Below, piece by piece: positions 47,945 to 55,369 of a stretch of DNA of 64,000 bases (its first letter is position 1; each line of letters begins with the position of its first letter). The notes beneath the pieces are model-generated. The model was not told the DNA's origin. It did not search any database and saw nothing but the letters and a program-made list of their open reading frames with translations. Made by a program: the position numbers and the translations under genes. The stretch is from Streptomyces zingiberis (GTDB taxonomy: Bacteria > Actinomycetota > Actinomycetes > Streptomycetales > Streptomycetaceae). The stretch covers positions 62,001 through 126,000 of the forward strand of contig NZ_JAATEN010000007.1 in assembly GCF_012034935.1 (NCBI RefSeq). Reading direction: 5' to 3'.

Positions 47945-48257
47945 TCGGGTCGCTCTCCTCTGCTGGTCTGCCGGTCCCGGTGGAGGCCGGAGGCGGTCAC
48001 CGCCCCGGGGCGGGCCCGTGGGCGTGACTCCGGGTGCGGTCACCGCCGGGTGCGGTGGCCGGGTGCGGTCAGGGGTTCGGTTCCGGTGCCGGTCAGGTGG
48101 GCCGGCGCCGGGTGTGGTGCCGGGCGCGGGGCCGGCCCGGCGCGCGGAGGCGGTGACGCCCGGCGCGCCGGCACCGGACCGGCCGGCTCAGGTGGGCCCG
48201 GCGGGGCGGCGCCCCGTCCGGGTGATGTTCGGCCGGGTGACGTTCGGCCGGGTCCGC
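47945..48257. other. Gap between the two last genes of the block B operon
   Basis: No gene was recognised. It is rich in GGTGCGGTC-like direct repeats. GTTCGGCCGGGT occurs twice with 15-base spacing at 48227-48238 and 48242-48253. It could hold an internal promoter for the HisC-like gene. Confidence 0.4.
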
Positions 48258-49265
48258 TCAGTGGTGGGCCGCCGGCTCTCCGTCGAGCTCGAAGGTCCGG
48301 CCCAGCCCACGCGCCCGGGCCTCCTCGGCGACGGCGAAGCCGGACATGATGTCCTGCACCCCGAGGCCGAGTGACTTGAAGATGGTGATCTCGCTCTCGC
48401 CGGTGCGTCCGGGACGCGCCCCGAGCAGCACCTCTCCCAGTTCGGCCCGGATGTGCCCGGGCCCCACCAGGCCCTCGGTGAGGGGCCCGAGCAGGTCGCC
48501 GGACTCGGCGAGGGCCGATTCCCGGCTGTCGACGAAGAAGGACCCGTCCGCGACGGCCTGGGAGGACAGCTCGCGGTGGTCGACGAAGGAGGCGCCCACC
48601 GCGTTGAGATGCGCCCCGGGGGCCAGGTCCCCGGCCTCCACGAGCGGCTCCCGGGCCGCCGTGGTGGTGCAGACCAGGTCGGCCCCGGCCAGCGCCGCCG
48701 CCGGGGTGGGCACGGCCTCCACGTCGAGGTCCAGTTCCGCGGCCGCCCACCGGCGGAAGTCCTGCGCGTGTTCGGTGGTGCGGCTCCAGACCCGGACCCG
48801 CCGCAACGGCCTGACCAGCCGCATCGCCTCCAGGTGGCTCCGCGCCTGCACCCCGGAGCCGAGCACCGCGAGATCCCCGGCGTCCGGGCGCGCCAGCGCC
48901 TCGGTGGCGACGCCGGAGACGGCCGCGGTGCGCACGGCGGTCACCGCGCCCGCGTCCATCAGGGCCAGCGGGGCGCCGGTCCGCGGGTCGAAGACCATGA
49001 CCACCCCGATGTGCAGATCGAGCCCGCGGGCCGGGTTCTCGGGCTTCAGCACCATCGCCTTCAGCCCGTATCCCGCCAGGTCGTCCCCGGCGACGAACCC
49101 GGGCATGGTGCCCAGCAGGCCGGTGTCCTTCTCCGGCCGGAGGATGGTCCGCAGCGGGAGTTCCACCTGGCCGCCGCTGTACCGGCGCATGGCCTCGGCC
49201 ATCACCGGCAGGGCGCGCTCGACCGGGTAGAGCTCACGCACGGTGGCGCGGTCGATCAGGAGCAT
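48258..49265 (-). CDS. Ornithine cyclodeaminase / mu-crystallin family NAD(P)-dependent enzyme
   Basis: A 335-residue protein with the family's Rossmann motif AVLGSGVQARSHLEAMRLV and the N-terminal substrate domain containing LPLRTILRPEKDTGLLGTMP, LKAMVLKPENPARG and DAGAVTAVRTAAVSGVATEA. Members include ornithine cyclodeaminase, alanine dehydrogenase and ketimine or opine reductases, so the reaction is either imine reduction or oxidative deamination. In a cluster with aminotransferases and a prephenate decarboxylase, reduction of an imino or enamino intermediate is plausible. It starts 16 bases after the BacA-like stop. Confidence 0.82.
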   Translation of the reverse strand: MLLIDRATVRELYPVERALPVMAEAMRRYSGGQVELPLRTILRPEKDTGLLGTMPGFVAGDDLAGYGLKAMVLKPENPARGLDLHIGVVMVFDPRTGAPLALMDAGAVTAVRTAAVSGVATEALARPDAGDLAVLGSGVQARSHLEAMRLVRPLRRVRVWSRTTEHAQDFRRWAAAELDLDVEAVPTPAAALAGADLVCTTTAAREPLVEAGDLAPGAHLNAVGASFVDHRELSSQAVADGSFFVDSRESALAESGDLLGPLTEGLVGPGHIRAELGEVLLGARPGRTGESEITIFKSLGLGVQDIMSGFAVAEEARARGLGRTFELDGEPAAHH

Positions 49266-49281
49266 GGGTCCGACTGTCCCT

Positions 49282-49887
49282 TCAGGAGTCCGTGCCGGGG
49301 TCCGCGTCGGCGCGGGTGAAGACCGACCAGAGCATGCGGATCGGCCGGGTCCGGGAGATGAATTCGAGGGCGTGGGCCTTGGCCGCCGGCAGGGTGGTGA
49401 GCGCCAGGTCGATCTCCCGGCGGCGGACCTGCCCGGCCGCCGCGCTGGTGGAGGTGGCGTAGCGGATCTCCGCCACCGAGTACTCCTCGGGGAGGAGTTC
49501 CGCCACCAGGGGCACGGGGGCCGGGTGCGTGGCTATCCGGGCCGCGCGCGGAACCCGGTGCCCCGGCAGGACGGCGATGCCGTAGTGCGGGGTGTCGAAG
49601 AGGAACGCGCCCGCGAACCGCAGCGTCGGGTCCATGTAGAAGCTGTGGACCGACGCGTACGCGTTCGCGACCACGACATGGCTGACGGCGCCCTCGTGCA
49701 ACGCCGCGCCGGCCTGTTCGTAGGTGTCGTAGAGCCTGATCCCGGGCGGGCCGCCCCGTCCGTGGTCGGCCCAGAGGTACAGGGCCGCCTGCTCGCTGCT
49801 GGTGCCCGCGGGTCCGAGTGTGCCGATGGTGTCCACCGACGGGCCCGTGGACAGGGCTGTGTCGATCCAGCCCGCTGTCTGCATCAT
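49282..49887 (-). CDS. BacA-like prephenate decarboxylase
   Basis: A 201-residue protein of the prephenate-dehydratase fold without an ACT domain. Compared with Bacillus BacA (about 204 residues), it shares the start TLGPAGTSSEQAA, the central SFYMDPTLRF, FDTPHYGIAVLPGH, TSTSAAAGQV, and the end RTRPIRMLWSVF. BacA decarboxylates prephenate without aromatisation to give dihydro-4-hydroxyphenylpyruvate, the entry to bacilysin's anticapsin and related tetrahydrotyrosine or dihydrophenylalanine products. True dehydratases are longer and continue into a regulatory domain. A chorismate mutase is in the same operon to supply prephenate. Confidence 0.78.
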   Translation of the reverse strand: MMQTAGWIDTALSTGPSVDTIGTLGPAGTSSEQAALYLWADHGRGGPPGIRLYDTYEQAGAALHEGAVSHVVVANAYASVHSFYMDPTLRFAGAFLFDTPHYGIAVLPGHRVPRAARIATHPAPVPLVAELLPEEYSVAEIRYATSTSAAAGQVRRREIDLALTTLPAAKAHALEFISRTRPIRMLWSVFTRADADPGTDS

Positions 49888-49909
49888 GGTGTCCCCCCGA
49901 AACTGTCGG

Positions 49910-50974
49910 TCAGGCCGTGGCGGGGCCGACGGCCTGGAGCCAATGGTGATAGCGCTGGTCCCTGCCGCGGACGACCTCGTGGTACGCGGTCGTCAGCGCT
50001 GTGGTGAGCGGTCCGGGGACGCCGTCCCCGACGGGCCGGCCGGCGATCCCGGTGACGGGCACGATCTCCGCGCCCGTGCCGGTGAGGAACACCTCGTCGG
50101 CGTCGTACAGTTCGTCCCGGCCGAGGTCGCGGACGTCGGTCTCCGTGTCCAGCAGGTCGGCCGCCAGAGTCACCGCCGTGTCCCTGGTGATCCCCTCCAG
50201 CAGACCGGCCGTGGCCGGCGGCGTGACCAACCGGCCCCCGACGACCGCGAACACGTTGGCCGTACTGGCCTCCGCCACCTGGCCCCGGCCGTTGAGCAGG
50301 ATGGCGTCGTCGTATCCGGCGGCCCGCGCCTCGTCCACGGCGAGCGCGTTGTTGACGTAGCCGCCGGTGATCTTCGCGCGGACCGGGAGCACGCCGGGGT
50401 CGGGCCGGCGCCAGGAGCTGATCGCGACGCTGATCCCGCCGCGGTCGGTGTAGGAGCCCATCCGGAACGCGTTGACCGTCAGGGCGTCCGAGACGCCCGT
50501 GAGCTGGACGCCCGGCGGTGTGCCGGGCAGCAGGGCCCGCTTGTAGGCCAGCGGGCGGATGTACATGTCGGTGGTGGCGCCGATCCTGCGCAGCAGCTCC
50601 GCCGTCACCTCGCAGAGCCGCTCCGCGTCCGGTCCGACGTCGATGCGGAGGGTCCGGGCGCTCCGCAGCAGGCGCCGGTAGTGGTCACGGCCGCGGAAGA
50701 CCGCCAGACCGCCGTCCGCCTGGGCGTAGGCGCGGATCCCCTCGAAGACGCCGGTGCCGTACTGGAGCGCCTGGGTGGTGACGGGCACCTGGGCGCGCTC
50801 CAGCGGGACGAACTCCCCGTCGTGGTAGGCCAGGGCCGCCAGGGAGGGCGTCGGGGACGGGGCGCCCGCGGCCGCGGGTCCCGCCCCGGCCCCTGTGCCG
50901 GCCCCCGTCCCGGCCCGGGCGCCGTCCTGGCCGGTCGTCCTGCCGTTCGCGGTGCCGGTCGCCGGGGCGGTCAC
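49910..50974 (-). CDS. Branched-chain-type (class IV) aminotransferase
   Basis: A 354-residue fold-type-IV PLP enzyme related to IlvE. Diagnostic segments are QYGTGVFEGIRAYAQADGG, IRPLAYKRALL, VRAKITGGYVNNALAVDEA (the PLP lysine lies here), and VAEASTANVFAVV with FLTGTGAEIVPV. The first 45 residues are Gly/Ala/Thr low complexity. The GTG at 50974 overlaps the ligase stop by 4 bases. It is a second aminotransferase in the operon, so the pathway probably needs two aminations or a different substrate class. Confidence 0.85.
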   Translation of the reverse strand: MTAPATGTANGRTTGQDGARAGTGAGTGAGAGPAAAGAPSPTPSLAALAYHDGEFVPLERAQVPVTTQALQYGTGVFEGIRAYAQADGGLAVFRGRDHYRRLLRSARTLRIDVGPDAERLCEVTAELLRRIGATTDMYIRPLAYKRALLPGTPPGVQLTGVSDALTVNAFRMGSYTDRGGISVAISSWRRPDPGVLPVRAKITGGYVNNALAVDEARAAGYDDAILLNGRGQVAEASTANVFAVVGGRLVTPPATAGLLEGITRDTAVTLAADLLDTETDVRDLGRDELYDADEVFLTGTGAEIVPVTGIAGRPVGDGVPGPLTTALTTAYHEVVRGRDQRYHHWLQAVGPATA

Positions 50975-52395
50975 CGGGCCCTCCCCCCGGCCACGGCGAG
51001 CGCTGCGGCGCGCTCCTCGTCGGGCACCGAGCGGCGCCGGTCCTCCACCCGGGCGGCCTTCCAGCTCACCATGGCGCCCGTGGTGGTGACGCCGCCGAGC
51101 GGTCCGTAGGCGAAGTGGACCGGGACGCCGAGCCGCTCGCGCACGGCCGCGGCCACCGCCGCCTCGTCGACGCGGACGCCCTCGCCGTCGGGGGGTGTCT
51201 CGAAGTGGAGGGTCAGCTCGTCCCGGCCGTCCACCGCGTCGATGACGATCTGGTAGTCCAGGTAGCCGCGGGGCTGGGCGAGCAGCAGTTCCTCCAGGTC
51301 GTAGCCGCTGATCCGGCCGGTGCCGATCGAGAGGCTGTCCCGGGTCCGGCCGAGCACCTCCAGCGTCGGCGCGGGCAGGGTGCGGCCCGCGGCCGCGGGG
51401 GCCAGCCGGACCAGGTCTCCCGTGCGGTAGCGCACCAGGGGCTTGCTCCCCTGGTAGAGCGAGGTGACGACGAGTTCGCCGGTGCGCACCCCGTCCGGGC
51501 CGGGCTCGACCGCGCGTGTGGTGTCCGGGTCGATCACCTCGTACAGGTTGAGCAGCGGTGCCGTGTAGAGCGCGCCGTCGGCGCCGGCCGCGCCCATCAC
51601 GGAGGCCTCCTGCGAGGCGTAGAGGGCGTTGTGGACGGTGGCGCCCCACACCTCGCCGATGTTCTCCAGCAGGCTGGGGGAGGCGAGTTCGCCCGTGCAC
51701 ATCAGGACGTCGAGGCGGAAGTCACGGCGCGGGTGCAGGCCGGCCGCGTACGCCTTCTTCGCCAGGGACAGCGCCATCCCGGGGGTGCTGAACAGGCCGG
51801 TGGCCGGGAGGACCCGCAGGGTCTCCAGTGCCCGGCCGTACCCGACCATCGGCGAATGCGGCCACATCTTGGCGACGGCGAGGCCCAGATTGCGGCAGAC
51901 GTCGCCGAAGGTGTCCCCGAAGGCGTGGAGTTCGGTCGGGCCGGAGACGCCGATCACCTGTTCGTCGCCGAACTGCCGGAAGATCGTGTCGTAGTACACC
52001 GTCAGCGCGGTGTTGTTGTGCAGCGAGTCGGTGTTGTTCCGCGGGCAGGGTGTGCTGCGGCCGGTGGTGCCGGTGGTCTCGTAGAAGATCCACGCCTCGT
52101 GCGGTGGAAGCGAGAGAACGTTCTCGAACTCGCGCCGCAGATCGTCCTTGGTGGTGAAGGGGACGGCGGCGAGGTGCTCCGGGGACGTCGAGGCGATGGC
52201 CCCGGGATCCACGGAGGCCAGATGGCGGGCGTAGAAAGGCGACTTCTCCTTCACGTACGCCACCGTGCGGCGGAACTCCCGGAGCTGGTGGGCGGTCAGG
52301 GCCTCCCCGCTCCATTCCCCCGCGGCGAACGCCTGGTGGCGGTCGCGTAACTCACGTGCGGTCCGGTCCAGTTCCTCGTTGAAGACGGTGAACAT
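50971..52395 (-). CDS. PaaK-like AMP-forming carboxylate ligase
   Basis: A 474-residue ANL enzyme of the phenylacetate-CoA ligase group. The ATP loop is TTGTTGRSTPCPRNN, preceded by VPFTTKDDLRREFENV, and later YRTGDLVRLAP and GRTRDSLSIGTGRISGYDLE follow, as in PaaK relatives. It may activate a cyclic carboxylate as acyl-adenylate for CoA or amine coupling. Leu-TTA is codon 16 (minus strand, 52350-52348), so translation should need bldA. The ATG at 52395 follows the DUF2000-like gene by 26 bases. Confidence 0.82.
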   Translation of the reverse strand: MFTVFNEELDRTARELRDRHQAFAAGEWSGEALTAHQLREFRRTVAYVKEKSPFYARHLASVDPGAIASTSPEHLAAVPFTTKDDLRREFENVLSLPPHEAWIFYETTGTTGRSTPCPRNNTDSLHNNTALTVYYDTIFRQFGDEQVIGVSGPTELHAFGDTFGDVCRNLGLAVAKMWPHSPMVGYGRALETLRVLPATGLFSTPGMALSLAKKAYAAGLHPRRDFRLDVLMCTGELASPSLLENIGEVWGATVHNALYASQEASVMGAAGADGALYTAPLLNLYEVIDPDTTRAVEPGPDGVRTGELVVTSLYQGSKPLVRYRTGDLVRLAPAAAGRTLPAPTLEVLGRTRDSLSIGTGRISGYDLEELLLAQPRGYLDYQIVIDAVDGRDELTLHFETPPDGEGVRVDEAAVAAAVRERLGVPVHFAYGPLGGVTTTGAMVSWKAARVEDRRRSVPDEERAAALAVAGGRAR

Positions 52396-52421
52396 GTTCC
52401 CCCCCTGTGGTGTCGGTGGCG

Positions 52422-52838
52422 TCAGCGGTAGAGCGGCAGGCTGCCGGTGAGCTTGGCCACGGCGCTCCTGCTGCCGCAGACGGCGATGCCGATGTACGGC
52501 AGTTCGGCGGTGGGCAGTTTCGCGGTGCGGCCGGTGTACTCCTCGTAGCTCCGCGAGGACTGGGCGACGGCCGTGAAATCGACGACGAAGACCTCGGGCA
52601 TTCCGGCGGCCTTCAGCACGATGTCCCGCAGGTCCGTCGCCTCGCCCTTGAGAACGGGCAGCGGGATCGCCGTGATGCCGGTGTGCGTCCGGCCGTCGGC
52701 GTCCTTGACGGCGTCACCGACGATGCCCTCCACGAACCGCCCGACGGACATCGAGAGCGCCGCCACGGTGTTCATGGCGAGTCCGGGGGCGAGGTCCTCG
52801 TCGATGACGAAGGCACACTTCTCGTACACTGCGTTCAC
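52422..52838 (-). CDS. DUF2000-like small protein
   Basis: A 138-residue protein with the pattern CAFVIDEDLAPGLAMNTVAA, ITAIPLPVLKG, VVDFTAVAQSSRSYEEYTGR and YIGIAVCGSR seen in DUF2000 proteins. This family has a peptidyl-tRNA-hydrolase-like fold, but no function is known to me. The GTG at 52838 has AGGGA 6 bases upstream. It is conserved in the operon between the Dabb protein and the ligase and could be a novel pathway enzyme. Confidence 0.6.
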   Translation of the reverse strand: MNAVYEKCAFVIDEDLAPGLAMNTVAALSMSVGRFVEGIVGDAVKDADGRTHTGITAIPLPVLKGEATDLRDIVLKAAGMPEVFVVDFTAVAQSSRSYEEYTGRTAKLPTAELPYIGIAVCGSRSAVAKLTGSLPLYR

Positions 52839-52877
52839 GGGAAATCCCTGCCGTTCATGGGTCGTCGCGCATATCCG

Positions 52878-53171
52878 TCACTCTTCGAGATCCGCGATGT
52901 TCCAGTCGCTGATCTCCCGCCAGAGCCGGATCGCTTCCTGGTGGAACGGGTGCACCATATACCGCTCCAGCGCGGCCTCGTCGTCCACGAGACCGATCAC
53001 CGCGTAGTCGTATGCGACGGCCCGGCCGGATATGTTGCGGCCGAATTTCCACTCGTGGAGTTCCGGCACCTCGCCGCCCACCTTGGCCGCGACACGCTCG
53101 GCTTCCCGCGCCCTGGGGTCGTCCCAGGAAACTCCGGGCTTGAACTTGAACAGCACGATGTGACGGATCAC
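52878..53171 (-). CDS. Dabb (stress-responsive A/B barrel) domain protein
   Basis: A 97-residue protein beginning IRHIVLFKFKPGVSW with HEWKFGRNIS and YDYAVIGLVDDEAALERY, and then HPFHQEAIRLW. This is the ferredoxin-like Dabb domain, usually dimeric. In secondary metabolism Dabb proteins serve as cyclases, for instance olivetolic acid cyclase. The GTG at 53171 has AGGAGG 6 bases upstream and overlaps the MqnA-like stop (GTGA). Confidence 0.8.
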   Translation of the reverse strand: MIRHIVLFKFKPGVSWDDPRAREAERVAAKVGGEVPELHEWKFGRNISGRAVAYDYAVIGLVDDEAALERYMVHPFHQEAIRLWREISDWNIADLEE

Positions 53172-54061
53172 GTTCGACCTCCTGGGGCCGGCAGTCGCAC
53201 GGACGGATGAAGGGGATGAAGAGGAGTCCCGGCGCGGCCCGCGGCGCGCAGGGCGAACTCCTGGATCGCGGCCAGCTGGCGGTCCCCGAGCGAGTAGTCC
53301 AGGGCCCGGTAGTAGTCGAGCAGGACCGCCGGCCCGAGGGGGGCGGCCCCGCCCCGGCCCGACTCGCGGGCCGCGGCGGCCGCCACCTCCACCGGATGCG
53401 ACCGGGCCCGGGCCACGGCGTCCGTGAGCGCGGCACCCGCCTCGCGCACCGCGTCCGGACAGGCCTCGGCGAACCGCCGGCGCACCGCCCACACCGCGAA
53501 GACCATGGGCAGTCCCGTCCACTCCCGCCACAGCGCTCCGGTGTCGTGGACGGTGACGCCGCGCGGCGGGTCGGCGTACAGGCGCAGCGCGTCGTCGCCG
53601 ATGAGGACGGCGGCGGCGGCCCCGGCCGGTATCCCGGACCCGTCCTGCCGGTCCTGCGGGACGGAGCGGTACACGGGGCGCACCCCGACCGCGTCCTCCA
53701 GCAGCGTCCGGGCCAGCGCGGTGGTGGAACGGCTGGCCGCGGAGAGCGCGACCACCCGTCCGTCCAGGTCGTCGAGCGGACCGCGGGAGACGATGTGGCA
53801 GGAGCGCACCGGGCCGTCGCTGCCGATCGCGATGCCGGGCAGCAGGCACAGGTCGTCCGCGTGCCGCAGATACCGGACGAGGCTGACCGGGCTGATGTCC
53901 AGGCCGCCGGAGAGGAGTTCCCCGGCCAGCCGCTCCGGTGGCGCGGAGACCAGTTCGGCCTGGCGCGCGGCTCCGCTGTCGGCCAGGCCCCAGCGGATGG
54001 GCGCGCAGTTGAGGAAGGAGATGTCGCCGAGACGGGCCGTCAGGGTCGCGCAGGTGGTCAC
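53168..54061 (-). CDS. MqnA-like chorismate dehydratase (periplasmic-binding-protein fold)
   Basis: A 297-residue protein. The N-terminus reads GDISFLNCAPIRWGLADSG, the characteristic MqnA entry, with AGELLSGGLDISPVSLVRYL and the LCLLPGIAIGSDGPVRSCHI segment, and LIGDDALRLY further on. MqnA dehydrates chorismate to 3-[(1-carboxyvinyl)oxy]benzoate for futalosine-pathway menaquinone. Here it is in an operon with chorismate mutase, not with mqnB, C or D, so it probably serves a different product or has altered substrate. GTG overlaps the chorismate mutase stop by 4 bases. Confidence 0.78.
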   Translation of the reverse strand: MTTCATLTARLGDISFLNCAPIRWGLADSGAARQAELVSAPPERLAGELLSGGLDISPVSLVRYLRHADDLCLLPGIAIGSDGPVRSCHIVSRGPLDDLDGRVVALSAASRSTTALARTLLEDAVGVRPVYRSVPQDRQDGSGIPAGAAAAVLIGDDALRLYADPPRGVTVHDTGALWREWTGLPMVFAVWAVRRRFAEACPDAVREAGAALTDAVARARSHPVEVAAAAARESGRGGAAPLGPAVLLDYYRALDYSLGDRQLAAIQEFALRAAGRAGTPLHPLHPSVRLPAPGGRT

Positions 54062-54453
54062 GAGGCCACCCGGGCGGGTCCGCCCTGCCGCGGCACGGAG
54101 GCGGTGGCCCGGCCCCGGCAGAGACTCAGGATGGTGAGGGCGAGGGCGGTCCCCTCCGGTCCGAGCCCGGCCGCGTAGCGGTCGAGAACGACGTTCTCCC
54201 GGGAGAGGACGGTCCGGGTGCCGCCCTGGCCCATGCGCTGCTGCTGGATCTCGAGCGAGACGGCCCGGCGGTGCCGGAGGAGGTCCATGAGCTGGAGGTC
54301 CAGGGCGTCGATCACCTCACGGGCCTGCTCGATCCGGCGGTCCGCCTCGCTCGCGGTGTTCTCGTGGGTCGGGTGGTTCTCGCGGTTCAGGTGGTTCTCA
54401 TCGTTCAGGTGGTTCCGGTGGTTCTCGTGCTGCTCCACTTCAACCTCTTCCAT
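54058..54453 (-). CDS. Chorismate mutase (AroQ type) with His-Glu-Asn-rich N-terminus
   Basis: A 131-residue protein. Residues from about 38 form the AroQ helices: RRIEQAREVIDALDLQLMDL, LRHRRAVSLEIQQQRMG and LSRENVVLDRY, with Arg and Glu positions of the chorismate-binding site. It converts chorismate to prephenate. The first 35 residues are an unusual repeat of ENH/HEN/LN units from a roughly 15-base DNA repeat; such a tail is not part of the fold. The ATG at 54453 has no clear ribosome site. GTG at 54438 has GAAGAGG just before it and would trim 5 residues. First gene of the operon. Confidence 0.82.
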   Translation of the reverse strand: MEEVEVEQHENHRNHLNDENHLNRENHPTHENTASEADRRIEQAREVIDALDLQLMDLLRHRRAVSLEIQQQRMGQGGTRTVLSRENVVLDRYAAGLGPEGTALALTILSLCRGRATASVPRQGGPARVAS

Positions 54454-55369
54454 CCGGTACTGGGAGCGGGAGGGACGGTCTGCTCGGCGTCGCGGCAGGC
54501 ACGCCGAGGGGGCCCGTCCCGTCTCGGCGCCATGCCGTACGTGGCCGCTCGCCCGGGCGGCACGGCGCGTGGCCGGCCGCGGGGCGGAACGGCGGTGGTA
54601 CGTAGGTAGGTAGGTCGGGCTCGCGCGGAATCCGCGGGCCGTGAACGATGTGGAGACGTGTCCGGCGAGGGAGCCTCCCGAACGGGGCCGGGCCGGGGCC
54701 GGGCACAGGTCCAAGGGGCCGTTCCGTCATCGGTCTCCGGGACACGGGCACCGCTCCGGAGAGCGGCCCGGCCGGGCCGGCCGGGGCTCGGGGCGCTGTG
54801 CGGACGGCTCCAGGCGTCCCGCTGCCGGGGACGCGGCCTGGGCGGCCGCCGTCCGGTGGGTCACCGGGGCCGGGGTTCTACCCCGTTCTCCCGCACTGCC
54901 GCCGGCCTCCGCCGGAGAATCCGGTCAGCCATCCGGCGGCACCACTTCCTGATCTGCTCATCTTGCCCGTGCCTCCACTGCTTTCGAGGCGGTGACGTTC
55001 GGTGCGACTCACCGCCTTCGCCATACTTTCCGAACTCGGCCAAGAGCGGCAAGGACGTTCCCCGACGGTTTCCCGCGTCCCGAAAAACCCTCTCTGAACT
55101 GCGCGTTCGACAGAACATCGGAGGGACATCGGAGAGAAACCCCGGCCTGGGACGCTCTCCGGACTCCAGGACCGGCCACCGGTTCGACCGGCGGGGACGC
55201 CCGGCTCGCCGGGCCGGCGACCGGCCCGCGACCGGACCGCGACCGGACCGCGACCGGACCACGACCGGACCGGGGACCCCGCGACCGGACCGGGGACGGG
55301 CCGGCGGCGGGCCCACGCCGGACCCGCGGCGGCCGGCACGGCAGCCCTGGGCCGGGCGCGGGCGCGGGT
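54454..55369. other. 916-base intergenic region upstream of the block B operon
   Basis: No gene was recognised. It must hold the operon promoter and the SARP 3' flank. It includes a 4-base repeat run (AGGT copies at 54603-54614) near the likely promoter and the 11-bp tandem repeat listed separately. The reading frames here lack consistent coding bias. Confidence 0.45.
55228..55271. repeat. 11-bp tandem repeat (four copies)
   Basis: GCGACCGGACC occurs at 55228, 55239 and 55250, with a fourth copy altered at one base at 55261. Degenerate copies continue to about 55295. It lies about 100 bases beyond the SARP stop codon. Confidence 0.85.
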
